NCBI GenBank assembly: GCA_034435635.1
Contig: DAOTWY010000134.1
Span: forward strand, 1-62,431
DNA length: 62,431 nt
Origin: DAOTWY01 sp003696565
Lineage (GTDB): Bacteria; Chloroflexota; Anaerolineae; Aggregatilineales; Phototrophicaceae
Direction of reading: 5' to 3'
The notes below the pieces were generated by a model. It had not been told where the DNA came from. It did not search any database and saw only the letters and a program-made list of their open reading frames with translations. A program made the translations under genes and the position numbers. Shown here in pieces: positions 1 to 8,573 of this stretch; the first letter of the stretch is position 1; the number at the start of each line of letters is the position of its first letter.

Positions 1-487
1 GCTCTATACAGTCATTCCGATGATGCTGATTTTGCAAGTTGTTCTTATTGAAAATCATATTAATTCCCGTCCAAATACGCTTGTATTTCCTGATGAAGAA
101 GTTCAGGAAATTGGGCGCGGGGTAGATATTGGTATTTCTCTTGAAAAGCGCGAAGTTATTATACAAACCAGCTTAGCTATTGGGTTTCTAATCATCGCTA
201 TTTTATCGTGGGTTGGTAAGCCTGCGTTTATGCGGCATATTTTGCGGATTTCTGTTGTATTGATTTCCGCGGTCTCCATTTATATGCTTTTACAGCCTAA
301 AGATGCCTGGAGCGGTGGTTCATTGGATTCACTTCTTGATCAGCTAACAGCGGGATTTATTGCTTGGTATATTCTTGTTCCACTTTATGTTGTTTGGTAT
401 CTTAATCGTGGTCCTGCAAGGGCGTTTTATCGTGGCTATTATTTGACAGAAGAGGTGCCGGATACACCAGCACCAGACCAAACTTAA
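1..487 (+). CDS. Membrane protein, 5' end outside the window
   Basis: The frame is open from base 2 to the TAA at 485-487, so the gene starts before the window and the first visible ATG (20) is probably internal. The 161 visible residues hold about four hydrophobic stretches: one at the very start, then three in the C-terminal two thirds. An Asn/Pro/Glu-rich loop separates the first from the rest, and the tail is short, acidic and Pro-rich (ending PDTPAPDQT). This fits a multi-pass inner-membrane protein. I do not recognise the family. Its stop is shared with the convergent acyl-CoA ligase gene inside the palindrome TTAA at 484-487. Confidence 0.6.
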   Translation, partial: LYTVIPMMLILQVVLIENHINSRPNTLVFPDEEVQEIGRGVDIGISLEKREVIIQTSLAIGFLIIAILSWVGKPAFMRHILRISVVLISAVSIYMLLQPKDAWSGGSLDSLLDQLTAGFIAWYILVPLYVVWYLNRGPARAFYRGYYLTEEVPDTPAPDQT

Positions 488-2241
488 CTCTCGTTTTCCA
501 AACGAACTAATTCGCGTCGCAATGTTTTTCCTACTGCTGTTTTAGGCAACTCTGGAATAAAACTAATTCGACGCGGCACTTCATAACCTGCTAAATGTTT
601 TTCGCAATGTGCGATGATCTCTGCCTCGGTCACTGTTTGACCAGGTTGCAGTACAATCCAGGCTTTCAACGCTTCCTGTCCTTCTCGTTCTGGGTGTGGA
701 ATTGCTGCTACACCCACCTCTAAAACAGCAGGGTGTTCTTTAATGACTTTTTCAATGTTTGCCGGATACACGTTAAACCCACCAATCAATGCCATATCTT
801 TTTTACGGTCCACAATATAGAAATATCCGTCTTCATCCATGTAGGCAATATCCCCCGTAAATAACCAGGTTTTGCCGTCAATTTGCCGTAACGTGTTTGC
901 TGTTTCAGTTGGCATGTTGTGGTATCCACGCATCATGTTGGGCGTGCTGACAATTAACTCACCAATCTCCCCAACGTTTAACGGCGTTTCACCATCATCC
1001 AAGCTCACAATGCGTGCATCGCAATCTGGTAATGGCAACCCAATTGAGTTAAGTCGGTTTTCTCCAAAAATTGGATTGGAATGTGTTGCTACTGGTAATT
1101 CACTCATGCCAAATCCTTCTGCGATCACACTACCACTCAGTTCTTCAAAGCGTCGTTTGGTGGCTGGTGGTAACGGGGCAGACCCACTAGAGTTAAACAC
1201 GAACGACTTCAAACTTACCTCACCAGATGCAACACGAGGATGATTGTTTACAGCGTTATATAAGGCTGGTACACCCAGGAAAACGTTCGGCTTATAATGA
1301 TGAATAACATCCACAACCTCATCAATATCACGTGGATTGGGCACCAACACAATGCGCCCCCCAGCGGAAACGCTCTGGGTTAATAAGGCGATTAATCCAT
1401 ATGCATGGAACATTGGTATCGCCCCTAAAAACATCATCTCACTTTTGTCTACCTTAAAAATGTTTTCTTCAATCCCCGTCCAACGTTGAAGTTGATATGT
1501 GTTTGTCACCAGCGCACGGTGATCTGCCATAGCCCCCTTAGAAATTCCCGTTGTTCCACCGGTATACTGAAAAATCGCTAAATCATCCGGTGTAACCACG
1601 ACAGTGGGTTTTTGCCCATCATATTTTTTAAGTAAATCTTGAAACCAATAATCACCAGTTGCTAACTCAACCCTGTGCCCATCTTTTTTCTCTTTTGCTA
1701 ACGTAAACAGCATTTTAGCCGTTGTTGGCATATATTCCTTAATATTAGTAGCAATGACAGTTTTTACATGGGTGTTGGGTTGTATTTGTTTAATCGTTTT
1801 ATAGAATAATGTCAATGTGATGACGATCTCTGCACCACAATCATTCACTTGGTATTCCATTTTGCCAGGAGGGTAGGTCGGATTTGTCGCAGCAACAACC
1901 CCACCTGCTTTCAAAATAGCATAATAACTGATGGCGAATGCCACACAATTTGGCATGACAATCACCACACGATCACCTTTTTTCAAGCCTAAGTCGATCA
2001 AGGCGGCTGCCATTGCATCAGAATAACGATCTAGTTCTGCATAAGAAAGAAAACTACTTTTTCGTCCTAATATTGGTAATTTGGCAGTTGTAATGAGGGC
2101 AGGGCGTTCAGGAGCTTCTTGTGCTGTTTGGGTTAAAAAGTCATGTAAGGGATGTTCAGGATACGGTGCTAAGCTAGCAGGGACGTGTGAGTCATAACGT
2201 TTTACCCAGGGGCGTTTATCATAGATCGTCACATTAACCAT
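484..2241 (-). CDS. fadD: Long-chain fatty-acid--CoA ligase (FadD-like), paralogue 1
   Basis: An ANL-superfamily acyl-CoA ligase of 585 residues, the normal length. It activates a fatty acid as acyl-AMP and then forms acyl-CoA. Visible motifs are the phosphate loop YTGGTTGISKGAM (about 226-238), a Gly-Met-Ser-Glu motif near 378, the hinge region TGDIAYMDEDGYF (about 462-474), and PKTAVGKTLRREL near the C-terminus with the catalytic Lys at about 572. There is no signal peptide, so it is cytoplasmic. The ATG is preceded closely by AAAAAGG. It lies 53 bases downstream of a second ligase of the same subfamily, and a third copy sits at 46093-47841. The natural chain length cannot be told from sequence. 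Confidence 0.9.
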   Translation of the reverse strand: MVNVTIYDKRPWVKRYDSHVPASLAPYPEHPLHDFLTQTAQEAPERPALITTAKLPILGRKSSFLSYAELDRYSDAMAAALIDLGLKKGDRVVIVMPNCVAFAISYYAILKAGGVVAATNPTYPPGKMEYQVNDCGAEIVITLTLFYKTIKQIQPNTHVKTVIATNIKEYMPTTAKMLFTLAKEKKDGHRVELATGDYWFQDLLKKYDGQKPTVVVTPDDLAIFQYTGGTTGISKGAMADHRALVTNTYQLQRWTGIEENIFKVDKSEMMFLGAIPMFHAYGLIALLTQSVSAGGRIVLVPNPRDIDEVVDVIHHYKPNVFLGVPALYNAVNNHPRVASGEVSLKSFVFNSSGSAPLPPATKRRFEELSGSVIAEGFGMSELPVATHSNPIFGENRLNSIGLPLPDCDARIVSLDDGETPLNVGEIGELIVSTPNMMRGYHNMPTETANTLRQIDGKTWLFTGDIAYMDEDGYFYIVDRKKDMALIGGFNVYPANIEKVIKEHPAVLEVGVAAIPHPEREGQEALKAWIVLQPGQTVTEAEIIAHCEKHLAGYEVPRRISFIPELPKTAVGKTLRRELVRLENES

Positions 2242-2254
2242 CCTTTTTGATATA

Positions 2255-2281
2255 AAGCCGGATCATCAACAGACCCGGCTT
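2255..2281 (-). terminator. Hairpin between the two acyl-CoA ligase genes
   Basis: A 7-bp inverted repeat (AAGCCGG / CCGGCTT) with a 13-base loop lies in the 53-base gap. It follows the stop of the upstream minus-strand ligase. Only a weak U-tract (TATATC) follows on the minus strand, so it may be a partial terminator or a processing site that lowers expression of the downstream copy. Confidence 0.4.
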
Positions 2282-2294
2282 ATTTTGATATAGA

Positions 2295-4049
2295 TTATGA
2301 TTTTGCTTTTTCGCGTTCTTCAAGTTCCAATCGAACCAATTCACGACGTAAGGTTTTACCAATTGCTGTTTTGGGTAACTCGTCAATGAAGCTTATCCGA
2401 CGTGGAACTTCATATGCTGCCAAGTGTTTTTCGCAGTGAGCAATTAATTCTTCTTCCGTTAAGCTTTTGCCAGGTTGCAACACCACCCATGCTTTTAATG
2501 ATTCCTGTCCTTCTTTAGTTGGATGAGGAATGGCAGCGACACCCACTTCTAAGACAGCTTCATGATCTTTGATGACTTTTTCGACATTTGCCGGGTACAC
2601 ATTAAAGCCACCAATTAACGCCATGTCTTTTTTACGATCCACAATGTAGAAATAACCATCTTCATCCATGCGGGCAATATCACCGGTGTATAACCATTTT
2701 TTGCCGTTGATTTCACGAATAGCATTTTCGGTTTCAGTTGGCATACCATGATACCCTAACATCACATTGGGGGCGTGAATCACTAATTCACCTGGTTCCC
2801 CTACGGGCATCTCTGTCACGCCATCATCCAAACTGACGATCATACATTCAACATCCGGTAATGGTAGCCCAATAGACCCTGCACGGTTTTCCCCACGGAC
2901 TGGGTTAACGTGTGTCGCTGTTGGGGCTTCACTCATCCCAAATCCTTCCATCAACGACGCACCAGAAAGTTGTTCAAACTCACGCTTGGTGGCTGGTGGT
3001 AGGGGCGCAGACCCGCTAACACATAAACGGATTGAATGTAAATCGACTTGACCAGATTTAACTTTTTCGTGGTTGTTGATTGCATTATAAAGTGCTGGTA
3101 CACCGTGGAATAAGGTGGGTTTGTATTTGTTAATTACGCCAAGTACATCATCAATGTCACGCGCATTAGGTACAAGTGCAATTTTGGCACCCATATGCAC
3201 ACCAACACTGAGAACTGCTACCATCCCAAACACATGAAACATTGGAATAGCCCCGAGCATGACTTCCTCATGCCCAGGAACACCATCCACCCGTAAAAAT
3301 GCCTCTTGCTGTAACACATTTGCGACTAAGCCACGGTGAGATGACATCGCTGCTTTGGATACGCCAGTTGTCCCACCTGTATATTGGAATAACGCTAAAT
3401 CATCTGGTTTAACATCCACGTTTGGCTTCTGCCCATCATACTGCTTGAGTAAGTCCTGGAACCAAAAGTCGCCAGATTTCACATCCGCCAAGTAATGTCC
3501 CTCTTTTTTCTCCTTAGCTAATGTGAACAAAAAGCGAGCTAAGCCAGGCAAATACTCTTTATATTTTGCCACAATCACATGCTTGACTTTTGTTTTGGGC
3601 TGAACTTGCTTGACTAAGTCATAAAACATTGTCAAGCATAGCACAAACTCCGCGTCACAGTCATTGATTTGATACGCTAATTTATCCGCTGGATATGTGG
3701 GGTTGGTTGCTGCAACGACACCACCTGCCTTTAAAGTAGCATAAAAGCTAATCACAAATGCCACGCTATTAGGCATGACGATAGCAACCCGATCCCCTTT
3801 TTTCAGTCCTTTATCGATTAATGCTGCCGCTAAAGCATCTGAAGCGCGGTCTAGTTGCCCATAAGTTACGGTGTGGTCTAACCGTCCAAACAGCGGAAGC
3901 TCTGCGCTAGTAATAAGTGCCGGTGCATTCGGACGTTCCTTTGCGGTTTCTCGCAGAAAATCATGCAAAGCAATTTCTGGATAATCAATTGTTGTTGGAA
4001 CACCTTTGTCATAATGTTTTGTCCAGGGTTTATCTGCATAAGTAACCAT
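2295..4049 (-). CDS. fadD: Long-chain fatty-acid--CoA ligase (FadD-like), paralogue 2
   Basis: A second ANL-family acyl-CoA ligase, 584 residues. It carries YTGGTTGVSKAAM, GFGMSEAPTATH, TGDIARMDEDGYFYIV and PKTAIGKTLRREL, the last with the catalytic Lys. I place the start at the ATG at 4047-4049 (MVTYADKPW). That ATG is preceded by AAAGGTGGAG at 4061-4070, and the same N-terminus opens paralogue 3. The frame runs 24 codons further upstream, but without a matching ribosome binding site. A minus-strand hotdog thioesterase lies 84 bases upstream, so acyl-CoA formation and hydrolysis may share a transcript with the two ligases. Confidence 0.9.
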   Translation of the reverse strand: MVTYADKPWTKHYDKGVPTTIDYPEIALHDFLRETAKERPNAPALITSAELPLFGRLDHTVTYGQLDRASDALAAALIDKGLKKGDRVAIVMPNSVAFVISFYATLKAGGVVAATNPTYPADKLAYQINDCDAEFVLCLTMFYDLVKQVQPKTKVKHVIVAKYKEYLPGLARFLFTLAKEKKEGHYLADVKSGDFWFQDLLKQYDGQKPNVDVKPDDLALFQYTGGTTGVSKAAMSSHRGLVANVLQQEAFLRVDGVPGHEEVMLGAIPMFHVFGMVAVLSVGVHMGAKIALVPNARDIDDVLGVINKYKPTLFHGVPALYNAINNHEKVKSGQVDLHSIRLCVSGSAPLPPATKREFEQLSGASLMEGFGMSEAPTATHVNPVRGENRAGSIGLPLPDVECMIVSLDDGVTEMPVGEPGELVIHAPNVMLGYHGMPTETENAIREINGKKWLYTGDIARMDEDGYFYIVDRKKDMALIGGFNVYPANVEKVIKDHEAVLEVGVAAIPHPTKEGQESLKAWVVLQPGKSLTEEELIAHCEKHLAAYEVPRRISFIDELPKTAIGKTLRRELVRLELEEREKAKS

Positions 4050-4133
4050 TAATTTTTTAACTCCACCTTTAATTTGAACTATATTGTTACAGATTATAAC
4101 CACTCGATTCCCGATGGTCAATTAATCCTGATC

Positions 4134-4541
4134 TCAGTTTGTTGCCCAATCACGCCATTCATCTGGAATTCGTGTTATTTTCCCATTGCGGTCTATGCAC
4201 ATATGTTTTGTCCAGCCTGTTGTAATCATCGCTTTTGTGTTGGCATCAATAATCTCGTATTCAAATTTAATAGATCTACTTTTGATCTCTGCAATCCAAG
4301 TCCGAACGGTGATGAGTTGTTCATAAAAAGCAGGCTGTACATGCCGAGTGTATATTTCTGTCACAGCTAGGAATAAACCTTGTTTCTCAAATTGACTATA
4401 AGGTTTGCCTCGTGCCCGTGCATATGCACTTCGTCCCTCTTCAAAATACACGATATAATGACTATGATGTACAATCTGCATTGAATCAGTTTCAGCATAT
4501 CTCACTGGAAAACTTGTTTCAACAACTGTTGGCTCAGACAA
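4134..4541 (-). CDS. Acyl-CoA thioesterase, YbgC/4HBT hotdog family
   Basis: A 135-residue single hotdog domain. The N-terminal part reads RYAETDSMQIVHHSHYIVYF. This matches the YbgC/4HBT active-site pattern, in which an Asp (in ETD) and the following His/Tyr-rich helix act on the thioester. Its length is typical of a stand-alone thioesterase that works as a tetramer. The start is TTG at 4539-4541, supported by AAGGAG at 4551-4556 with nine bases spacing. It lies directly upstream of two acyl-CoA ligases on the same strand, so a role in recycling or editing acyl-CoA is reasonable. Its substrate cannot be inferred. Confidence 0.8.
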   Translation of the reverse strand: MSEPTVVETSFPVRYAETDSMQIVHHSHYIVYFEEGRSAYARARGKPYSQFEKQGLFLAVTEIYTRHVQPAFYEQLITVRTWIAEIKSRSIKFEYEIIDANTKAMITTGWTKHMCIDRNGKITRIPDEWRDWATN

Positions 4542-4562
4542 AATTGACCACTCCTTACACTG

Positions 4563-4591
4563 TTGCCATCAAATTGTAAGCATTCTATCAT
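4563..4591 (+). promoter_or_regulatory. Candidate sigma-70 promoter before yraN-miaA
   Basis: TTGCCA at 4563-4568 and TATCAT at 4586-4591 are separated by exactly 17 bases, and each matches five of six consensus bases. The predicted start near 4598 leaves only about seven bases before the chosen ATG at 4605. It would therefore give an almost leaderless message and place the Shine-Dalgarno outside it. That is a reason for caution. Confidence 0.4.
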
Positions 4592-4604
4592 TAGGGATGG
4601 ATTT

Positions 4605-4952
4605 ATGCCCAATAATCAGAAAAAAGGACAATGGGCAGAAGAACAAGCTGTTACATTTTTACTGACTGCCGGATATACAATTATTGAACGAAATTGGCGG
4701 TGTATTTATGGCGAAATTGATATTGTTGCCCAGGATGGCGATATTTGGGTGTTTGTGGAAGTCCGTGCCCGCCATCACTTGGATGATGCCTTTGCAAGTA
4801 TTACCTCATCCAAACGTGAAAAGATGATCCATAGTGCGCATTCGTATCTACAAAAACTTCCTCTTGATACACCCTGGCGTGTCGATATGATAGCGGTCGC
4901 ATGGGGTCCCCCCCTACAAATTCAACATGTGGAGGATATACTTGCCTGGTAA
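4605..4952 (+). CDS. yraN: YraN family protein (UPF0102, nuclease-like)
   Basis: A 115-residue protein with the YraN signature: a basic start (NNQKKGQWAEEQA), then GEIDIVAQDG and VFVEVRAR. In this restriction-endonuclease-like fold the Glu, Asp and Glu-x-Lys/Arg pattern is the metal-binding core. Here the last motif is EVRAR, with Arg where Lys is usual. The precise cellular role of YraN is not established. The start at 4605 is chosen because AGGGATGG lies just upstream; a 14-codon extension is less likely. Its last codons overlap the beginning of miaA, so the two are probably translationally coupled. Confidence 0.82.
   Translation: MPNNQKKGQWAEEQAVTFLLTAGYTIIERNWRCIYGEIDIVAQDGDIWVFVEVRARHHLDDAFASITSSKREKMIHSAHSYLQKLPLDTPWRVDMIAVAWGPPLQIQHVEDILAW
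4931..4935 (+). promoter_or_regulatory. Shine-Dalgarno deciding a TTG start for miaA
   Basis: GGAGG at 4931-4935 lies six bases before TTG 4942. It also overlaps the codons that would follow an ATG at 4927. This favours TTG 4942 as the true miaA start and puts the ribosome binding site inside the 3' end of yraN. Confidence 0.6.
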
Positions 4953-5859
4953 ACCCTTAATTGTCATTCTTGGTCCCACTGCATCCGGTAAAACTGGTTT
5001 AGCCATTGAAATTGCTCAGCATATTAACGGAGAAATCATCGGTGCAGATAGTCGTCAAGTTTATCGTTATATGGATATCGGTACTGCCAAGCCCACACTG
5101 CAGCAGATGCAAGCCGTTCCTCATCATTTGATTGATATTATTGACCCAGATGATAACCTGACACTCGCTCGTTATCAACAATTAGCGTATCAAACGATTG
5201 ACTCTATCCACTCTCGCGGACGTATCCCCTTGCTGGTTGGTGGCACGGGGCAATATATTACCGCAGTCACAGAGGGTTGGTCTATTCCACAAGTCCAGCC
5301 AGATTATTTACTCCGCGCTGAACTAGAAGCACAAGCTCAACGCTTTGGTAATGAATATCTCCATCAACAACTCATGCAAGTTGATTCCGATGCCGCACAT
5401 AAAATTCACCCCAATAACATCCGCCGGGTGATTCGTGCATTAGAGGTGTACCGCCTTACTGGGGAAAAAATCAGCGTTTTACAGCGTAAAATCCCCCCGC
5501 CATACCGCATTATGGAACTTGGTTTGCAAATTGAACGTCAACAATTATATGACCGTGCAGATGCTCGGGTAGATCGCATGATTACAGCAGGTTTTTTGGC
5601 AGAAGTGGAAAACTTGCTTAAACGAGGATATGACCGTCATTTACCGTCTATGAGTGGCTTGGGGTATGCACAATTAGCCGCACATTTGTTAGATGGTTTG
5701 CCATTAGAACAAGCCATCCACGATACCAAAATTGCCACACATGATTTTATCCGTCGTCAACTTACCTGGTTTCGTCACCATGACAACGGTATTTTGTGGC
5801 ATAATGTGACACACCATGAGAAAATAATACAACTTTGTTCAAATTGGGTAGCTAATTAA
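4942..5859 (+). CDS. miaA: tRNA dimethylallyltransferase MiaA
   Basis: MiaA transfers a dimethylallyl group to N6 of A37 in tRNAs that read UNN codons. The 305 residues contain the P-loop GPTASGKTGLA, the DSRQVYRYMDIGTAKP loop that contacts A37, PHHLIDIIDPDD, GGTGQYI, NNIRRVIRALEVYRL and the C-terminal SMSGLGYAQL and RRQLTWFRH motifs. All are typical, in order, and give full length. TTG 4942 is preferred over ATG 4927 because of the GGAGG at 4931-4935. The gene overlaps yraN by 11 bases. Its stop overlaps the next start in TAATG, suggesting coupled translation through this run. Confidence 0.95.
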   Translation: MPGKPLIVILGPTASGKTGLAIEIAQHINGEIIGADSRQVYRYMDIGTAKPTLQQMQAVPHHLIDIIDPDDNLTLARYQQLAYQTIDSIHSRGRIPLLVGGTGQYITAVTEGWSIPQVQPDYLLRAELEAQAQRFGNEYLHQQLMQVDSDAAHKIHPNNIRRVIRALEVYRLTGEKISVLQRKIPPPYRIMELGLQIERQQLYDRADARVDRMITAGFLAEVENLLKRGYDRHLPSMSGLGYAQLAAHLLDGLPLEQAIHDTKIATHDFIRRQLTWFRHHDNGILWHNVTHHEKIIQLCSNWVAN

Positions 5860-6545
5860 TGCGTTTGTTAAGTCGAGATAACCCAAATGCGATGGTCGCC
5901 GCGGTGGCGTTGCTCATGCTGGCGGTTTTCGCAGGACCAAACTTATTGCCGACCTTGATTTCACGTACCTTGCCATTTGCTGATGAAGGTGTGCCTTGCT
6001 CGCGTTTGAATACAGCAGAAGGACGTGCCTATAATCAATCGATTATTGGACGATATGTTAATGCTGAATCAGACCCGCCCATTGCGCTAGAACTCCGTAC
6101 TAGCCGCTTGCCATCAACGCCAGATGGCACATTCACCATCACCATCGTGGTGATTAATCGTTCAATTGGTCCAGTTCCAATCTTGGTGACACCTGGGCAA
6201 CTTATTCTTGATCCTAATCAACCGCTTAGTGGCTTTGGTGTGGTATTTAACTCAGCTACCCCCATCCCATTAATCGGTGAAACCCAGGGATATGCTGAAT
6301 CACGCATCCGGATTCTTAACCCCCGCCAACGATGTGTTCATCGGGTGCAATTGGTTTTTAACCAAACACCAGGGCTATCGGCACTCACTGCGGAAAACGC
6401 TACTCTTAAGGTCTACTATCGTAACCCTATCCCTGGCGTTGCTATACCAGATGGTACTCGTCCACCGATTTATACCGATCAAGGTTTATGGGTTGGTGTG
6501 GTGGAATCGGATGCGTTAACTGTTCGTGAAGCATCTTCTCAATGA
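5859..6545 (+). CDS. Exported or membrane-anchored protein of unknown function
   Basis: 228 residues. A short basic start (MRLLSRDNP) is followed by one hydrophobic segment at about 11-35. The rest is a soluble, beta-rich region with many Pro, Val, Ile and Thr and two Cys (about 48 and 158) that could pair outside the membrane. Stretches such as TFTITIVVINRS suggest a beta-sandwich. I do not recognise the family. The start overlaps the miaA stop (TAATG). An extended -10 promoter for the next gene is embedded just after its 3' end. Its neighbours (FHA regulator, O-antigen-ligase-like protein) suggest a cell-envelope role, but that is only context. Confidence 0.6.
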   Translation: MRLLSRDNPNAMVAAVALLMLAVFAGPNLLPTLISRTLPFADEGVPCSRLNTAEGRAYNQSIIGRYVNAESDPPIALELRTSRLPSTPDGTFTITIVVINRSIGPVPILVTPGQLILDPNQPLSGFGVVFNSATPIPLIGETQGYAESRIRILNPRQRCVHRVQLVFNQTPGLSALTAENATLKVYYRNPIPGVAIPDGTRPPIYTDQGLWVGVVESDALTVREASSQ

Positions 6546-6548
6546 CAA

Positions 6549-6557
6549 TGGTATAAT
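6549..6557 (+). promoter_or_regulatory. Extended -10 promoter of the FHA regulator gene
   Basis: TGGTATAAT at 6549-6557 is a perfect extended -10 element (TGnTATAAT). No good -35 is visible. The predicted start near 6564 would leave about 22 bases before the ATG at 6586, enough to hold GAGGTGA at 6574-6580. It gives the regulator and the downstream cluster their own promoter. Confidence 0.55.
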
Positions 6558-6585
6558 GTATGACAGTAAAAGCGAGGTGAGTAAA

Positions 6586-7275
6586 ATGGCTGATGAAAGA
6601 AATGACAAACCGATTCTCACCGTCATTGAAGGTAAAGATATTAACAAATATTGGGTGATCGAAAAGCCGTCGGTCATTCTAGGGCGTGATGACGTGTGTG
6701 ATATTGTCATCCCGGAAAGACAAATCTCACGCCAACATGTTCGTATCTTCCGTGAAGGGGAAAAGTTCTATATCGAAGACCTAGAAAGCCGTAATGGCAC
6801 TTGGGTCAATGGTATTCGATTACAAAATACCACCCAGGAACTCTTTGACGGTGATGAAATTCACATTGCACTAGCAGTGCGTTTGCGGTTTATTGGGTCT
6901 GGGGCAACGGCACCCTTACCATTTGAGATTCCCGACTTAGTTGGTGGCAAATTGCGCTTAGATCGCGAATCGCGCCGTGTTTTTATTGGTGATCAGGAAA
7001 TAGACCCGCCCCTTAGCCTTCCCCAATATCGCCTGTTAGAAAAACTTTATGTGGCAAATGGTATGGTTTGTACTCGCGACGAAGTGGTGGAAACAGTTTG
7101 GCCCGATGTGGTTGGAGAAGGGGTGAGTGAACAAGCAATTGACGCACTGGTACGTCGCTTAAGAGATCGTATTGCAGAGTATGATCCAGATTATCAATAT
7201 ATTATTACGGTGCGTGGGCATGGTTTTCGCTTAGACAACCCAGTTGAAGATGGTAAAAGCGAACTCAAGGAATAA
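6586..7275 (+). CDS. FHA domain plus OmpR-type winged-helix regulator
   Basis: A 229-residue fusion. Residues about 20-100 form a forkhead-associated domain (ILGRDDVCDIVIPERQISRQ, then SRNGTWVNG), which binds phosphothreonine peptides. Residues about 125-222 form an OmpR/PhoB-type winged-helix DNA-binding domain (LSLPQYRLLEKL, TRDEVVETVW, RRLRDRI, TVRGHGFRL). There is no receiver domain, so the signal is probably a Ser/Thr kinase rather than a histidine kinase. The ATG at 6586 has GAGGTGA at 6574-6580. It is the only apparent regulator in the plus-strand run and may control the surface-polymer genes that follow, although its targets are not shown by the sequence. Confidence 0.85.
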   Translation: MADERNDKPILTVIEGKDINKYWVIEKPSVILGRDDVCDIVIPERQISRQHVRIFREGEKFYIEDLESRNGTWVNGIRLQNTTQELFDGDEIHIALAVRLRFIGSGATAPLPFEIPDLVGGKLRLDRESRRVFIGDQEIDPPLSLPQYRLLEKLYVANGMVCTRDEVVETVWPDVVGEGVSEQAIDALVRRLRDRIAEYDPDYQYIITVRGHGFRLDNPVEDGKSELKE

Positions 7276-7277
7276 AC

Positions 7278-8573
7278 TTGTTGAAGGTTTTTCTGAGGGG
7301 TTATGTTGGGCTTGTCTGTATCACAGCGGCACTATCCCTCTTGCTGATTCCTGTTTGGTATCGCTTGCCCAGTGCGTCACCTCCATTTAGTCGCCATTAT
7401 TTTACCGGGTTTACTCTTTTTATCCCGCTATGTTTTACGGTTATATTGACTTGGCGCACGCTCTTTAAAAACCCAACTATGATAATATTGCTGCCGCTTT
7501 GGGCATTGATGTCATACGAATGGGCGTTTATGCGACCGAACGGTTATCCACAGCTCGCCCAGAATGCCGCAGCACAAATGGCTTTTGCCGTATTATTTGC
7601 GTTGGGTGTGCGCCGTATATCCCCTTCATTCATCCTTTCTGTATTGGTCATCGGCATGTTATTACATGGTAGCATTGGTGGCTTACAGATCGCGCAACAA
7701 TCATCACTAGGGCTTCCTGGTGAATTTTATCTTGATCCCCAACTCCCGCGTATTAGTGTTATTCAATCAGCAGATACCCGTTGGTTGCGTCCGTACGGTT
7801 TGGCTTCGCATCCAAACGTTTTTGCGGGCTATATCGCTGTTGGTTTATTGGCATCTTACGCCTGGATTTTGAGCGAAAATCGCTGCTTAAAATGGCTTGG
7901 TTTGTTGGTGTTTAGTTTCGGTTTATGGATTTTGCTTCTCACATTTTCACGGGGGGCATGGCTTGGCTTTGTTATGGGGGCTGTGTTTATCACCTGGCGT
8001 TGGCGAAAAAATCGTTATGTTTGGGTAGCCTTTACTAGTGCGTTAATACTTGGCATATGTTTTATTTTGCTTTACTACCATTTGCTTCTTCCACGGCTAG
8101 GAGCAAGCACTGAAGCAATTGAGCAACGTTCAATTGATGATCGTTCTATCCTGATAGATGCTGCTTTGGATGCTATCCAACATAATTTGTTGCTTGGGGT
8201 TGGTGCGGGTAATTTTGATTGGTACGCCGCTTATTATTTTTTTGATCTTGGTTTGGATCGTAAAGGCGAGAACGTTCATAATGTTTACCTACTTGTTCAG
8301 GCTGAACTTGGATTTGTTGGGTTGGCTATCTTTCTCTCCTTTTTATTTTATTCAGTACGAAAATGCATCCAAACACCTGATAAATTTCGTTATATCTGTG
8401 GGAGTGGGGGAATTGCCTTGGCGGTTATTGCCTTGGTGGATCACTATCCATTTACACTGTTACATTTTCAAACCCTTTGGTTTAGTTTGCTGATAATTAG
8501 CAGTGTCCCTATAATCGATTTAACGCCACATAAAAAGGATGAAACACCATGCGTACTGAACCCGGTTTCTTAG
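7278..8573 (+). CDS. O-antigen ligase / polymerase-like membrane protein (Wzy_C)
   Basis: 431 residues with about ten to twelve hydrophobic segments. The O-antigen-ligase signature is recognisable: RPYGLASHPNVFAGY before a membrane segment, LTFSRGAWLG, then in the large loop GVGAGNFDW and ENVHNVYLLVQAELG. Members of this family (Wzy, WaaL, bacterial O-oligosaccharyltransferases) join polyprenyl-linked glycans outside the membrane. The donor cannot be predicted here. The start is TTG 7278, with AAGGA at 7267-7271 inside the end of the FHA gene. The 3' end overlaps the next gene by 25 bases. Confidence 0.8.
   Translation: MLKVFLRGYVGLVCITAALSLLLIPVWYRLPSASPPFSRHYFTGFTLFIPLCFTVILTWRTLFKNPTMIILLPLWALMSYEWAFMRPNGYPQLAQNAAAQMAFAVLFALGVRRISPSFILSVLVIGMLLHGSIGGLQIAQQSSLGLPGEFYLDPQLPRISVIQSADTRWLRPYGLASHPNVFAGYIAVGLLASYAWILSENRCLKWLGLLVFSFGLWILLLTFSRGAWLGFVMGAVFITWRWRKNRYVWVAFTSALILGICFILLYYHLLLPRLGASTEAIEQRSIDDRSILIDAALDAIQHNLLLGVGAGNFDWYAAYYFFDLGLDRKGENVHNVYLLVQAELGFVGLAIFLSFLFYSVRKCIQTPDKFRYICGSGGIALAVIALVDHYPFTLLHFQTLWFSLLIISSVPIIDLTPHKKDETPCVLNPVS

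Noticed and set aside
872..1243. Plus-strand frame inside acyl-CoA ligase 1
   Set aside because: Antisense to a conserved enzyme, with no ribosome binding site and a composition dictated by the opposite strand.
4563..4604. N-terminal extension of YraN from an earlier TTG
   Set aside because: The extra 14 residues are not family-like, and the strong Shine-Dalgarno lies before ATG 4605.
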